A stretch of DNA of 64,000 nucleotides from Methylosinus sp. LW4 (GCF_000379125.1 NZ_KB900626.1:2676667-2740666); one strand, 5' to 3'. Shown: positions 29,883 through 38,934, counted from the first letter of the stretch. Notes: generated from the letters alone by a model not told the origin. Program-made: numbers and translations.

Positions 29883-31127
29883 CTAGGCCTCTCCCGCGAG
29901 CGCGCGCACGATCAGCACGGCGTTGATCCCGCCGAAGGCGAAGGAGTTGGACATGGCCGTGCGAATCTCGACGCGGCGCGCCTCATTGGGTACGGCGTCT
30001 ATCGGGCAGCGCGGATCGAAGCCGAGGAAATTGATGGTCGGCGGCGCGATCTGCTCCTGCAGCGCGCGGATCGTCAGCGCCAGCTCGAGCCCGGCGCTGG
30101 CGCCCAGAGCGTGGCCGTGGATCGGCTTGGTGGAGGAGACCGGCAGATGCGCGGCGCGCTCGCCGAACACGCGGCCGATGGCGGCCGCCTCGGTGACGTC
30201 ATTGGCGTGGGTCGCCGTGCCATGGGCGTTGAGATAGTCGATCGCCTCCGGGCCGAGCCCGGCGTCGGCGAGGGCCGCCTGCATCGCGCCGGTCATTCCG
30301 TCGAGATCGGGCCGCACGAAATCCTTGGCGTCGCTCGTCGTGCCATAGCCGGCGAGCTCGCAGAGCGGCGCATGTCCGCGCTTTTGCGCCGATTCCAGCG
30401 TCTCCAGCACGAAGACCGCGGCGCCCTCGCCGAGGCTCATGCCGTTGCGGCCCATGGAGAAGGGCCGGCAGAAATCCGGCGTCATCACGCGCAGCCCTTC
30501 CCAGGCGCGGATGGTGCCATTGATGACGCAGGCCTCGGCGCCGCCGACGATGGCGCGGTCCATGAGGCCGAAGCGGATCATCTGCGCGCCGAGCCCCACC
30601 GCCTGGCTGGCCGAGGAGCAGGCGCTGCCGAGCGCGAAAGTCGGGCCATTGGCGGAATAGCGCATGCCGAGCGTCGTCGGCGCGGCGCTCGGAATGAGGC
30701 GCGGGACGCTGAACGGATCGGGCCTTATGCGCTCCTGATAGTAATGGCGCAGGCCATTGTCGATCGTCGTCATCCCGCCGATGCCGGAGCCGACGATGAC
30801 GCCGACGCGCGGGCCGGAGAGCTCCTCGCGCGCAAAGCCGGCCTGAGCGACCGCCTCATCGGCGGCGACCAGCGTGAATTGCGTGAACGGATCGCAGAAG
30901 GTGAGAAGCGCCTTCTCGAGATATTGCGACGGATCGAAGCCGGGAACCTGCGCCGCGATCCTGATGCGGCCGTCATAGGGATATTCGGTCACGAGCGGCC
31001 GGATTTGCGAGACTCCGTCCCGGGCCGCCGTCCACAGCGCCGCGGCGCCGACGCCCGCCGCCGAGACGGCGCCCATGCCCGAAATCACCACCCGACGCTC
31101 GCCGACGCCCCCGGACGAAGCGGCCAT
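29883..31127 (-). CDS. Beta-ketoacyl-ACP synthase, FabF/NodE type
   Basis: 414 aa from the ATG at 31127; the longer frame from 31157 would overlap the ACP gene. Catalytic residues Cys-His-His are readable in SACSSASQAVG, NAHGTATHAND and TKPIHGHALGASAG. It condenses malonyl-ACP with an acyl primer. The dedicated ACP gene directly upstream, as with NodF-NodE, points to a specialised acyl chain rather than housekeeping fatty acids. Confidence 0.92.
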   Translation of the reverse strand: MAASSGGVGERRVVISGMGAVSAAGVGAAALWTAARDGVSQIRPLVTEYPYDGRIRIAAQVPGFDPSQYLEKALLTFCDPFTQFTLVAADEAVAQAGFAREELSGPRVGVIVGSGIGGMTTIDNGLRHYYQERIRPDPFSVPRLIPSAAPTTLGMRYSANGPTFALGSACSSASQAVGLGAQMIRFGLMDRAIVGGAEACVINGTIRAWEGLRVMTPDFCRPFSMGRNGMSLGEGAAVFVLETLESAQKRGHAPLCELAGYGTTSDAKDFVRPDLDGMTGAMQAALADAGLGPEAIDYLNAHGTATHANDVTEAAAIGRVFGERAAHLPVSSTKPIHGHALGASAGLELALTIRALQEQIAPPTINFLGFDPRCPIDAVPNEARRVEIRTAMSNSFAFGGINAVLIVRALAGEA

Positions 31128-31128
31128 A

Positions 31129-31404
31129 TTATTGTTTCTCTCTCTCTTTCGACACATATTCGGCGATGGCGTCGATCAATCCCTCGACATTCTTGGCGTC
31201 CTGCAGAGCGCCATCCATCGGGATATAGACGTTGAACTTTTCCTCGAGCGCCGTGAGAATCATGACGATATCGACCGATTTGAGGCCGAGGCTCTCGATC
31301 GTCGCATCGGGCGTGACCTTCGTGCGGTCGATCATGCCTTCCTTGGCGATGACCTCGATGATCTCTTCGACGAGCTTGGCCTTATCCTGCGGATCTTCAG
31401 CCAC
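31129..31404 (-). CDS. Acyl carrier protein (specialised)
   Basis: 91 aa from the GTG at 31404, which lies 5 nt after GGAGG; the GTG at 31410 would sit directly on the ribosome site. The phosphopantetheine Ser is in LGLKSVDIVMILTALEEKF (near residue 42). It is an isolated ACP sharing an operon with KAS, dehydratase and reductase genes, as in NodF-type or very-long-chain systems, so it probably carries a special acyl chain. Confidence 0.88.
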   Translation of the reverse strand: MAEDPQDKAKLVEEIIEVIAKEGMIDRTKVTPDATIESLGLKSVDIVMILTALEEKFNVYIPMDGALQDAKNVEGLIDAIAEYVSKEREKQ

Positions 31405-31594
31405 GTCCACCTCCGTTCAGGGTTTCTCAGCCAGTCGGGCCGCCTCCTCGCGGCGGGCGGCGTCGCGTTCTCGTTAAGGCGCCCGGAGGCGAAAATAAAG
31501 CCCGGCGCGGGAGAAGGCTGCGGATATGGGTGGCGGCGCGCGGCGCTTCATGCAAGAAGACGCCCGCAACCCCGTCATTGTTCGAGGCTCGCTC

Positions 31595-33448
31595 ATGAGT
31601 TTGCAAGACGCGCCGCTGGCCGGCGTTTTTCCACCGGGAAACGAGGAGGGCTGGCGCAAAATCGTCGACCGGGCGCTCAAGGGCGCGTCCTTCGACCGGC
31701 TGATATCCAAGACCTATGACGGGGTGGAGATATCCCCGCTCTATCCGCGCGCGACCGCGCCGGGTCCGCGCGCGCTGCGCGCCGCGGCCGGCCGCTGGTC
31801 CATTTTGGCGCGGGTCGACGTTTCCGGCCCCGACGCCGCCAACGCCCTCGCGCTCGGCGATCTCGAGGGCGGCGCCGACGGCTTGCACATCGTCTTCGCG
31901 GGCGCGCAGGGCGCCTATGGAACGGGCCTTACCGACGATGGCGAGGAGGCGCTCGCCCATGTCTTCGACAAGATCCGCTTCGACTACGGAATTCCCGCGC
32001 TGGTGGAGTTTTCCCCAGCCGCGCCGAAAGCGGCGGACACGCTGCTGCGCATCCTCGATCGCGCCCATATAGAGCCGAGCATCACGCGCCTCTCCTTCGG
32101 GCTCGATCCGCTCGGCGCCAAGGCGCTGCACGGCTTTTCCCCCGCGCCTTGGGGCGAGGAGAGCAAATCCTTCGCGGCGCGCGCCAAGAGCCTCGCCTCG
32201 GCCGGCTATCGTTTCGGGACCGTCGCCGCCGACGCCCGCGTGATCCACGCCGCCGGCGGGACGGAGGCGCAGGAGCTCGGCTTCGCGCTCGCCGCCGCGC
32301 TCGCCTATCTGCGCGCCCTCGAGGCGGGCGGCGTCGCGCTCGACGAAGCGCGCGCGCTGCTCGCCTTCCGCCTCGCGGCGGACGCCGATGAATTCGTCAC
32401 CATCGCCAAGTTCCGCGCTCTGCGGCGCCTGTTCGCGCGCGTGGAGGAGGCTTGCGGCCTCGCGCCGGCGCCGATCTTCGTCCACGCCGAGACGGCGTGG
32501 CGCATGATGACGCGGCGCGACCCTTGGACCAATCTGCTGCGCGCGACGCTCGCCTCTTTCGGCGCGGCGATCGGCGGCGCCGACGCCGTGACCGTTCTGC
32601 CCTTCACCCAGGCGCTCGGCGCCCCGGATGATTTCGCCCGTCGCCTCGCGCGCGACACGCAGCTGGTGCTGCAGGACGAATCCCACATCTATGCGGTCGA
32701 CGATCCGGCGAGCGGCTCCGGCGGCATGGAGGCGCTGACCGAGGCGCTCTGCGAGCGCGGCTGGGCCGAGTTCCAGAGCCTCGAAGCCGAGGGCGGCCTC
32801 GCCGCGGCGCTGGAGAAGGGCTCCTTCCAGGGCCGCGTCGCCGAGGTCGCCGGCAAGCGCGCGCAGAATGTCGCGCGCTCGCGCGACAAGATCACCGGCT
32901 CCAACGCGTTTCCCGATATCGGCGAAGCGCCTGTGGCGACGCTGGCGCCTTTCGACGCCGCGCTCGCAGAGGCGCCCGCCCCCGCCGGCGCGCTGAAATC
33001 GCCGCCTCTGCGGCCGCGTCGTCTCGCCGAGCCTTTCGAGACGCTGCGCGAACGCTCCGACGCCGCTGCGGCGAAGGGCGCGCGTCCGCGAATTTTTCTG
33101 GCCAATCTCGGCGCGGTGGCCGTCTTCACCGCGCGCGCCAATTTCGCCAAGAATTTTTTCGAGGCGGGCGGCATAGAGGCCGTGTTCGGCGACGAGGGCG
33201 CGGATGTCGCGGCGGGCTTTCGCGCGAGCGGCGCGAAACTCGCATGCATCTGCTCGTCCGACGCGATCTATGCGGAAAAAGCCGAGCAGGCGGCGCGCGA
33301 TCTCGCCGCCGCCGGCGCGCGGGTCTATCTCGCCGGCCGGCCGGGAGAGCTCGAGACGGCGCTGAGAGCGGCGGGCGTTGCAGAATTTATTTACGCTGGC
33401 GGCGATATGTTCGACACGCTGCAGCGTGCGTTCGAGGAGGCCGGGTGA
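31595..33448 (+). CDS. mutA: Methylmalonyl-CoA mutase small (beta) subunit
   Basis: 617 aa from the ATG at 31595 (MSLQDAPLAGVF; GAGG upstream). It matches the small subunit of heterodimeric B12-dependent methylmalonyl-CoA mutase: the TIM-barrel part starts EEGWRKIVDRALKG and SKTYDGVEISPLY, with a later KITGSNAFPDIGE. The C-terminal B12-like domain lacks the DxHxxG cobalamin ligand, as is normal for this subunit. The catalytic large subunit is not adjacent; an unrelated small exported protein follows with overlapping stop/start. Confidence 0.92.
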   Translation: MSLQDAPLAGVFPPGNEEGWRKIVDRALKGASFDRLISKTYDGVEISPLYPRATAPGPRALRAAAGRWSILARVDVSGPDAANALALGDLEGGADGLHIVFAGAQGAYGTGLTDDGEEALAHVFDKIRFDYGIPALVEFSPAAPKAADTLLRILDRAHIEPSITRLSFGLDPLGAKALHGFSPAPWGEESKSFAARAKSLASAGYRFGTVAADARVIHAAGGTEAQELGFALAAALAYLRALEAGGVALDEARALLAFRLAADADEFVTIAKFRALRRLFARVEEACGLAPAPIFVHAETAWRMMTRRDPWTNLLRATLASFGAAIGGADAVTVLPFTQALGAPDDFARRLARDTQLVLQDESHIYAVDDPASGSGGMEALTEALCERGWAEFQSLEAEGGLAAALEKGSFQGRVAEVAGKRAQNVARSRDKITGSNAFPDIGEAPVATLAPFDAALAEAPAPAGALKSPPLRPRRLAEPFETLRERSDAAAAKGARPRIFLANLGAVAVFTARANFAKNFFEAGGIEAVFGDEGADVAAGFRASGAKLACICSSDAIYAEKAEQAARDLAAAGARVYLAGRPGELETALRAAGVAEFIYAGGDMFDTLQRAFEEAG

Positions 33449-33876
33449 TGCGGGGGCTGGGAATTTTCATTTTTGCTTCGATGATGGCGATCGGCGCCGC
33501 CGAAGCGGCTCCGCGCGAATCGGCGAGCGCTGCGCCCGAGGCCGGCCGCTATGACGGCGGCTGGGCGTTCGAGGCGCGCACGACCGTCGGCTCCTGCCCG
33601 GGGCTTCTGCCCGACTCGATCGAGATTCGCGGCGATCTTCTCGTCGGCACGCAGGCCGGCGCCGCAGCGCTCGCCGCCGGCCGCATGGCGCATTGGGGCT
33701 ATGTGGAAGGCGACGGCGCCATCATGACGCGCTTCACCACGCAGGGCGGCCGCGTGGCCCGCGCCCATGGCCATTTGCACGGCAACGCCGGGCAAGGCGC
33801 GTGGTCCTCATCCACCGACAAATGCGGCGGCACTTGGCGCGCCCATCGCGGCGGCGCTCAGCGCGCGGGGAATTGA
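33448..33876 (+). CDS. Hypothetical exported protein
   Basis: 142 aa from the ATG at 33448, whose A overlaps the mutA stop (TGATG). Signal peptide to about residue 21 (AIGAAEAAP). The mature part GRYDGGWAFEARTTVGSCPG resembles small exported beta-rich proteins of Hyphomicrobiales, with two cysteines (SCPGLLPD and DKCGGTWRAHR) that could form a disulfide. No function known. Confidence 0.7.
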   Translation: MRGLGIFIFASMMAIGAAEAAPRESASAAPEAGRYDGGWAFEARTTVGSCPGLLPDSIEIRGDLLVGTQAGAAALAAGRMAHWGYVEGDGAIMTRFTTQGGRVARAHGHLHGNAGQGAWSSSTDKCGGTWRAHRGGAQRAGN

Positions 33877-34252
33877 TCTTTCGCGACCTTCCCTGTCTTC
33901 AGCGCGCGCCACGAGAATAGCGCGCGCTCTTTTCTCGCAGCGGCGAGCCGTCAATCGGCGCGCCGCGCGACAACCCCGAGCATAGGCGCCGAGCCGCGCA
34001 CACTCCAAAGTCATCGCGAGAATGATGACGCGCGGCGCCTTTTGTTTTCAGCGCCGCCGATCTGTCTTTCGTGATCGCGCGCCGAGCAGAGCCGCGCTTC
34101 ATTGCGGCGACGTCCACGACTTCACCCTTATCGCATCGCAGCGATGCTGCGCACGCGCGCGCCATTGCTTCGATGCGGGAGTCCTTTGTGGACAGCACCG
34201 GCGGCGCCATGAGATAAACGGCCGCTTTCAGCTTTCGGAACGATGGTGGCCT
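33877..34252. other. Intergenic region before the GT17 gene, with REP-like fragment
   Basis: 376 bp without a convincing gene. At 34010-34029 GTCATC and GATGAC form a 6-bp inverted repeat; the first 11 bases equal the start of the REP-like element at 59561. A frame from 34022 is open into the GT17 gene, but its first 77 residues look non-coding (Cys/Arg-rich). Confidence 0.4.
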
Positions 34253-35986
34253 ATGCCGAAGATCGTCGACTGTGTTATCGGATTCAACGAAATCGATATG
34301 CTCTTGGTGCGAGTCGCCGAGCTGACCAATGTCGTGGACGCTTTCGTCGTCGTTGAATCCTCGAAGACGCATACAGGCGCGCCCAAGCCGATATTGCTTC
34401 GTGACGCGGTCGCCGAGCTGCGCGACGCCGGCTATGACATTCTCCATTATTTGATCGACGACATGCCCGGCGCCTTCGGCAGCGCGCGCGAGCTCGGATG
34501 GATCGTCGAAAATCTGCAGAGAAACTGCATTCTGCGTCCGCTGTCCTTGATGGGCCTTCCCGACGACGCCATCATCATGGTGTCGGACATAGACGAAATT
34601 CCGCGCGCCGAATGCGTGAAGCAGCTTCCCGCGCTGCTCGACAATCCGCGCAACATCGCCATCTTCGACATGGTGATGAAGAAATATTTCGTGAACAATG
34701 AGACGATCAGCCACTTCAACAATCTGCCTTGGCTCGGCACGGTCGCCTGCGGATATGGCCTGCTGAAGAACATCATGCCGCAAGGCGCGCGCATGGGCGA
34801 TCCGATCAGCCCGCGCAGCGGCTGTCTCAATCTCGGCTATGATCGCGAGCTCTATTCCTACGAGCGCCGCGTGCCCAATGGCGGCTGGCATTTCTCCAGC
34901 ATGGGCGGCATGGAGGCGCTCGCGCTGAAGATGCAATCGATCGTCGAGCGCACACGCGACAATACGGAAGTGGTGGCGAAGCCGACGCGCTTCGGCAAGC
35001 ACAATTATCGCGGCTTCCGCGAGTCGAACGCCGAGGTCGTCACCAAATTCCTGGCCGAGCATACGCCCGAGCTGAAGAATGTGAATTCGCCGACATTGAA
35101 GGATGTCGCCGAGCTCGACATTCCCGATGTGCTGAAGACGTCGCCGCGTCAATTCGACTTTCTGTTCTATTTCACCGAGGCGATCGACGAGAACAGCGCG
35201 CCCTTCGACGAGCTGCCGCCGATCGAGAAGCTTCCCTATCCCGGACCGCTGCTCAATTACGCGCCCAACTCCATAGAGCGGATTCGCGGGCATGTGAGCC
35301 TCGCCGGCAAGAATGTGCTGCTCGTCGGCTATTCGGAGGCGCAGGCGCAATCGCTGATGGCGCAGGAGCACATCGCCTCCGCCAAGCGCCTCGCTCTGTG
35401 GGAAGACCACATCGACGCGCAAGGCTCCGCCTTCCCCGTCATCATAGACGATATTTGCGGCCGCACCTCATTCGACGACAACTCCTTCGACGCCGTGGTC
35501 TTCATGTCGGTGTGGGAGCATATGCGCGATATCGAAGCCGCCTGCCGTGAATCCGCGCGCCTCACCAAGAATGGCGGCGTCGTCTTCACCGAATTCGGCC
35601 CGGTGTGGACGGGCGCGACCGGCCATCATCTCTATCTCGACGGCGGCAATCCAGCGCTCGATTTCACGCAACGCCAGCTGCCGAGCCATATGCATCTTCT
35701 CTATGATCGCGAGACGATCGCGCGCTATCTCTCCGATCATCGCGGCATTCACCCGCATCACGCCGATCAAGCGGTGGAGTTCATCTTCGACTCCGACAAT
35801 TTAAACCGCCAGCCCGCGCCCGCCTATTTCAAGGCGGCTCAGCACTTCCGTCCGATCGTGACCGAGGATTATGTGTCGCCGGTGCGGCTGGACATTCTGC
35901 GCCATTTGCGCGCGCGCTGGCCGCAGATCGATCGCTTCGATCTCGACGGCGGCGCCTGGGCCTTCGCGGTCGAAAAGCCGTCCTGA
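34253..35986 (+). CDS. GT17 glycosyltransferase fused to a methyltransferase-like domain
   Basis: 577 aa. The N-terminal about 290 residues match GT17 (beta-1,4-GlcNAc transferase, GnT-III-like): DCVIGFNEIDMLLVRVAEL, VVVESSKTHTGAPKP, and the metal-site-like VSDIDEIPRAECV. After a linker, residues 345-575 form a class I methyltransferase-like fold (NVLLVGYSEAQAQSL, then FDAVVFMSVWEHMRDI), but the SAM glycine motif is degenerate. The start MPKIVDCVIG was chosen for domain fit. Cytosolic; perhaps decorates surface glycans. Confidence 0.8.
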   Translation: MPKIVDCVIGFNEIDMLLVRVAELTNVVDAFVVVESSKTHTGAPKPILLRDAVAELRDAGYDILHYLIDDMPGAFGSARELGWIVENLQRNCILRPLSLMGLPDDAIIMVSDIDEIPRAECVKQLPALLDNPRNIAIFDMVMKKYFVNNETISHFNNLPWLGTVACGYGLLKNIMPQGARMGDPISPRSGCLNLGYDRELYSYERRVPNGGWHFSSMGGMEALALKMQSIVERTRDNTEVVAKPTRFGKHNYRGFRESNAEVVTKFLAEHTPELKNVNSPTLKDVAELDIPDVLKTSPRQFDFLFYFTEAIDENSAPFDELPPIEKLPYPGPLLNYAPNSIERIRGHVSLAGKNVLLVGYSEAQAQSLMAQEHIASAKRLALWEDHIDAQGSAFPVIIDDICGRTSFDDNSFDAVVFMSVWEHMRDIEAACRESARLTKNGGVVFTEFGPVWTGATGHHLYLDGGNPALDFTQRQLPSHMHLLYDRETIARYLSDHRGIHPHHADQAVEFIFDSDNLNRQPAPAYFKAAQHFRPIVTEDYVSPVRLDILRHLRARWPQIDRFDLDGGAWAFAVEKPS

Positions 35987-36056
35987 CGGAGCGCGTCTCC
36001 GACCGGAAGCCCCTTACGGCTCCCGACCCCGGCGAGAGCCGGTCCCGCGCAGCAGC

Positions 36057-36095
36057 GTCATGCCCGGGCTCGTCGTGGACGAGCCCGGGCATGAC
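36057..36095. repeat. Perfect 18-bp palindrome, REP-like
   Basis: Arms 36057-36074 and 36078-36095 are exact reverse complements with a 3-nt gtg spacer; the core is gcccgggc flanked by gtcat/atgac. Such extragenic palindromes are common in alphaproteobacterial chromosomes. It lies between the GT17 gene and the convergent mini-porin-like gene and could also stop transcription. Confidence 0.8.
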
Positions 36096-36134
36096 GTCGC
36101 GAGCGCGAAAAGGACCTCGAGAGCGGGCGCGCCT

Positions 36135-36470
36135 TCAGCGCGCATAGAGGCCGGGGGCGCTCGGCGCGCGCACATAGGAATGGCCGATCGGCCGCACGCC
36201 GGCCTGCCCCCAGCCGGGGCCGAGATCGCCGGCGCGCACATGGCCGCCGAGACGCACGCAATTATCCGAGCCGGAGACCGGGACGAAGCCCTCGCCGAAA
36301 CGGGCGCAGCGCCCGCCGGAGGGAATCGAGCCGGTCGTCTGCGCCTCCGCGGCCGGCGCGCCGAAGGCGGCGCAAAGGCACAGGCAAGCGAAAAGACGGC
36401 GGACGTCGAGCCCGCGAGCTTCGGCGGTGAAAACGGTCATTCGCAGATCAGCCTCGAAAATGTCTCGCAT
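36135..36470 (-). CDS. Small exported protein resembling a porin N-terminus
   Basis: 111 aa (a start at 36440, giving 101 aa, is equally possible). Signal peptide ends near PAAEAQ. The mature part, CARFGEGFVPVSGSDNCVRLGGHVRAG, has the cysteine pair and spacing seen at the beginning of alphaproteobacterial Porin_2 proteins (compare YGAAFFYIPGNNTCLRIGG in the porin at 50311-51981), but the barrel is missing. It could be a truncated porin or an independent small family of periplasmic proteins. Confidence 0.55.
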   Translation of the reverse strand: MRDIFEADLRMTVFTAEARGLDVRRLFACLCLCAAFGAPAAEAQTTGSIPSGGRCARFGEGFVPVSGSDNCVRLGGHVRAGDLGPGWGQAGVRPIGHSYVRAPSAPGLYAR

Positions 36471-36635
36471 CGCAACAACCGAGTCGACGCGCCTTGCGCG
36501 CCTCCCGATGTTGCCGCCGGATGTTTACCAACTCGTTACTTCGCACGCTTCGACGCGAGGGGTCACGCGACGGCGACCACTTAGGTCCAATAAGGTCGAA
36601 CAATCGTGGCAGGATCGTGTCGCTCGAGGCCGTCA

Positions 36636-37379
36636 TCAGCGCCAATCGCCGAGAACCGCCTGCGCCAATGTCAGCGCCGCGACGGCGGCCGTGTCCGCCC
36701 GCAAGATGCGCGGGCCGAGCGAGAGGCGCGCGACCAGCGGCGCGGCGAGGATCGCCTCCCGCTCGGCGGGATCGAAGCCCCCCTCCGGGCCGACCAGAAC
36801 ATCGACGCCCGCATGCGCCGGCGCCACGCGCAGGGCCGCGACGGGATCGGCATGCACGGCGTCCTCGTCGCAGAAGACGAGCAGCCGCCCCGCCTCGCGC
36901 GCGGCGAGATAGGCCTCCAGCGCGACCTCCTCCACCACCTCCGGCACGCTCAGCACGCCGCATTGCTCGGCCGCCTCCACCACATTGGCGGCGAGGCGCT
37001 CCAGATTGACGCGGCGCGCCTGTGTGCGGCGGGTGATGATCGGGGCGAGGCGCGCGGCGCCCATCTCTGTCGCCTTTTGGGCCATATAGTCGAGCCGCGC
37101 ATGCTTCAGCGGCGCGAAGCAGTAATGGAGATCGGCGGCGAGGGTCTGCGCGCGCAGGCGCTCCTTGGCGACGAGAATCGCCTTGCGCTTGGCCACCTCC
37201 TCGAGATTCGCGCGCCATTCCCCGTCGCGGCCGTTGAACAGCAAGATCGCGTCGCCCTCGCGCAGACGCAGCACATTCAACAGATAATTGAGCCGATCGG
37301 CGTCGGGAATGATACGCGCTCCGGCCTCGAGGCGCGCCTCGACGAAGAGCCTCTGCGCGGAGAAATCGTAACGTGACAC
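36636..37379 (-). CDS. rsmE: 16S rRNA (uracil1498-N3)-methyltransferase
   Basis: 247 aa if started at the GTG at 37379 (MSRYDFSAQRLFVEA fits the family's beginning); an ATG at 37415 or 37412 adds 11-12 residues. SPOUT-type methylase: the end RLSLGPRILRADTAAVAALTL forms the knot with SAM-binding GPEGGFDPAEREA. Methylates U1498 of 16S rRNA. It is divergent from the exported protein gene at 37508. Confidence 0.93.
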   Translation of the reverse strand: MSRYDFSAQRLFVEARLEAGARIIPDADRLNYLLNVLRLREGDAILLFNGRDGEWRANLEEVAKRKAILVAKERLRAQTLAADLHYCFAPLKHARLDYMAQKATEMGAARLAPIITRRTQARRVNLERLAANVVEAAEQCGVLSVPEVVEEVALEAYLAAREAGRLLVFCDEDAVHADPVAALRVAPAHAGVDVLVGPEGGFDPAEREAILAAPLVARLSLGPRILRADTAAVAALTLAQAVLGDWR

Positions 37380-37507
37380 GAGCTTTCCCGGAGGGTGAGA
37401 GCGGAGCGCCATCAAGCCGCCGCTTTATCCGCGAAACTGCCGGATGCTTGCAAGAGGCGCAAGTCTCTTGCTAAGACCGCATAAACCATAACAAGGGGAT
37501 CGCCGCC

Positions 37508-37984
37508 ATGAGGGCCAAGGGTGCAATCACGGCCAGGAGCGGACAGCGGGCGCGAAATGTCGCAGGCATGATCGCCGGCGCGCCGATTTTGGGACTTCTT
37601 CTCGCGACGGCGGGGGCGTCGACCGCTCTGGCTCAGTCCTGCCAGGAGGATTTTCAGAAGCTCTCGCAGCGGCGCATGTCGCAGATCCAGACGCTCAACA
37701 ATATCGGCAAGGCGTCCAAGGGCAAGATGGACCCGGTCGCGGCCTGTCCGGTGGCGCGCAAGCTCGTCTCCATAGAGACCGAGATGGCCGCCTATATCGA
37801 GAAGAACAAGGACTGGTGCAACATACCGGAAGCCATGGTCGACGGCTTCAAACAGGCCCGCGGCAAGACGCAGACTTTCGCCGCCCAGGCCTGCGCCGTC
37901 GCCGCCAAGGCGAAGAAAATGCAGGAAGAGCAGGCCGCCGGCATCGGCCCGCAGGCGCAGAAGCTGCCCGCCGGCCCGCTGTGA
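37508..37984 (+). CDS. Hypothetical exported protein
   Basis: 158 aa, AAGGGG upstream of the ATG. Signal sequence to about residue 42 (ASTALAQ). The mature, mostly helical protein has four cysteines (SCQEDF, VAACPVA, DWCNIPEA, AQACAVAA) and a Lys/Gln-rich end. Conserved in Hyphomicrobiales to my knowledge, of unknown role. The stop overlaps the ubiA start (GTGA). Confidence 0.72.
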   Translation: MRAKGAITARSGQRARNVAGMIAGAPILGLLLATAGASTALAQSCQEDFQKLSQRRMSQIQTLNNIGKASKGKMDPVAACPVARKLVSIETEMAAYIEKNKDWCNIPEAMVDGFKQARGKTQTFAAQACAVAAKAKKMQEEQAAGIGPQAQKLPAGPL

Positions 37985-38934
37985 GCGCTGCGGAACGGCC
38001 TCAGGACGAGCCGCGGCTGCCCGACGCCGTCGCCGACCATCCGCTGTGGCGCCTCGCGCCGGACCCGCTCCGTCCCTATGTGCAGCTCGCCCGCCTCGAT
38101 CGGCCGATCGGCTGGTGGCTGCTGCTGCTGCCCTGCTGGCAAGGCAGCGCGCTCGCCGCCGCGGCGCTCGGCGCGCCGCTCAATGTCTGGCATTTGCTGC
38201 TCTTCTTCATCGGCGCGGTCTCCATGCGCGGCGCCGGCTCCACCTATAACGACATCGTCGACCGCAAGATCGACGCGAAGGTGGAGCGCACGCGGCTGCG
38301 TCCGCTGGCCAGCGGCCGCGTCTCCTTGCGCGCTGCGATCGCCTTTCTCGTGGCGCAATGCCTCGTCGGGCTCGGCGTTCTTCTGTCCTTCAACGGCTTC
38401 ACCATCGCGCTCGGCTTCGCCTCGCCGCTGATCGTGCTGATCTATCCTTTCGCCAAGCGCGTCACCTCCTGGCCGCAGGCGGTGCTGGGGCTGGCTTTCG
38501 CTTATGGCGCGCTGCTCGGCTGGACGGCGCTCGCCGGCGGGCTCGGCCTTCCGGCCGTCCTGCTCTACGCCTCGGCGATTTTGTGGACGATCGGCTTCGA
38601 CACGATCTATGCGCTGCAGGACAAGCGCGACGACGCCATTGCGGGCGTGCGCTCGACGGCGCTGCTGTTCGGCGCGCGCGTGCGGCTCGCGGTCGGCGCG
38701 CTCTATCTCGGCTCCGCCGTCCTCGCGGAATTGGCGCTGCTGTCCGCCGATGTCGGCGGCTTCGCGCAGCTTGGCCTCGCCGCCTATGCGGCGCATTTTT
38801 GCTGGCAGGTTTATCGGACCAGCGACTCCGCCGCGCCGGAGACGGCGCTCATGCTGTTCCGCTCCAATCGCGACGCCGGCCTGCTGCTCTTCGCCGGCCT
38901 CGCGGCGCAGAGCGCCATTCTCGCTTATTCATAG
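37981..38934 (+). CDS. ubiA: 4-hydroxybenzoate octaprenyltransferase
   Basis: 317 aa from a GTG at 37981 that overlaps the preceding stop. It attaches the polyprenyl chain to 4-hydroxybenzoate in ubiquinone synthesis, within the inner membrane. The two Asp-rich motifs are TYNDIVDRKIDAKVERTRLR (near residue 85) and YALQDKRDDAIAGVRST. Around nine hydrophobic helices. It ends 10 bp into the convergent DUF6101 gene. Confidence 0.95.
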   Translation: MSAAERPQDEPRLPDAVADHPLWRLAPDPLRPYVQLARLDRPIGWWLLLLPCWQGSALAAAALGAPLNVWHLLLFFIGAVSMRGAGSTYNDIVDRKIDAKVERTRLRPLASGRVSLRAAIAFLVAQCLVGLGVLLSFNGFTIALGFASPLIVLIYPFAKRVTSWPQAVLGLAFAYGALLGWTALAGGLGLPAVLLYASAILWTIGFDTIYALQDKRDDAIAGVRSTALLFGARVRLAVGALYLGSAVLAELALLSADVGGFAQLGLAAYAAHFCWQVYRTSDSAAPETALMLFRSNRDAGLLLFAGLAAQSAILAYS

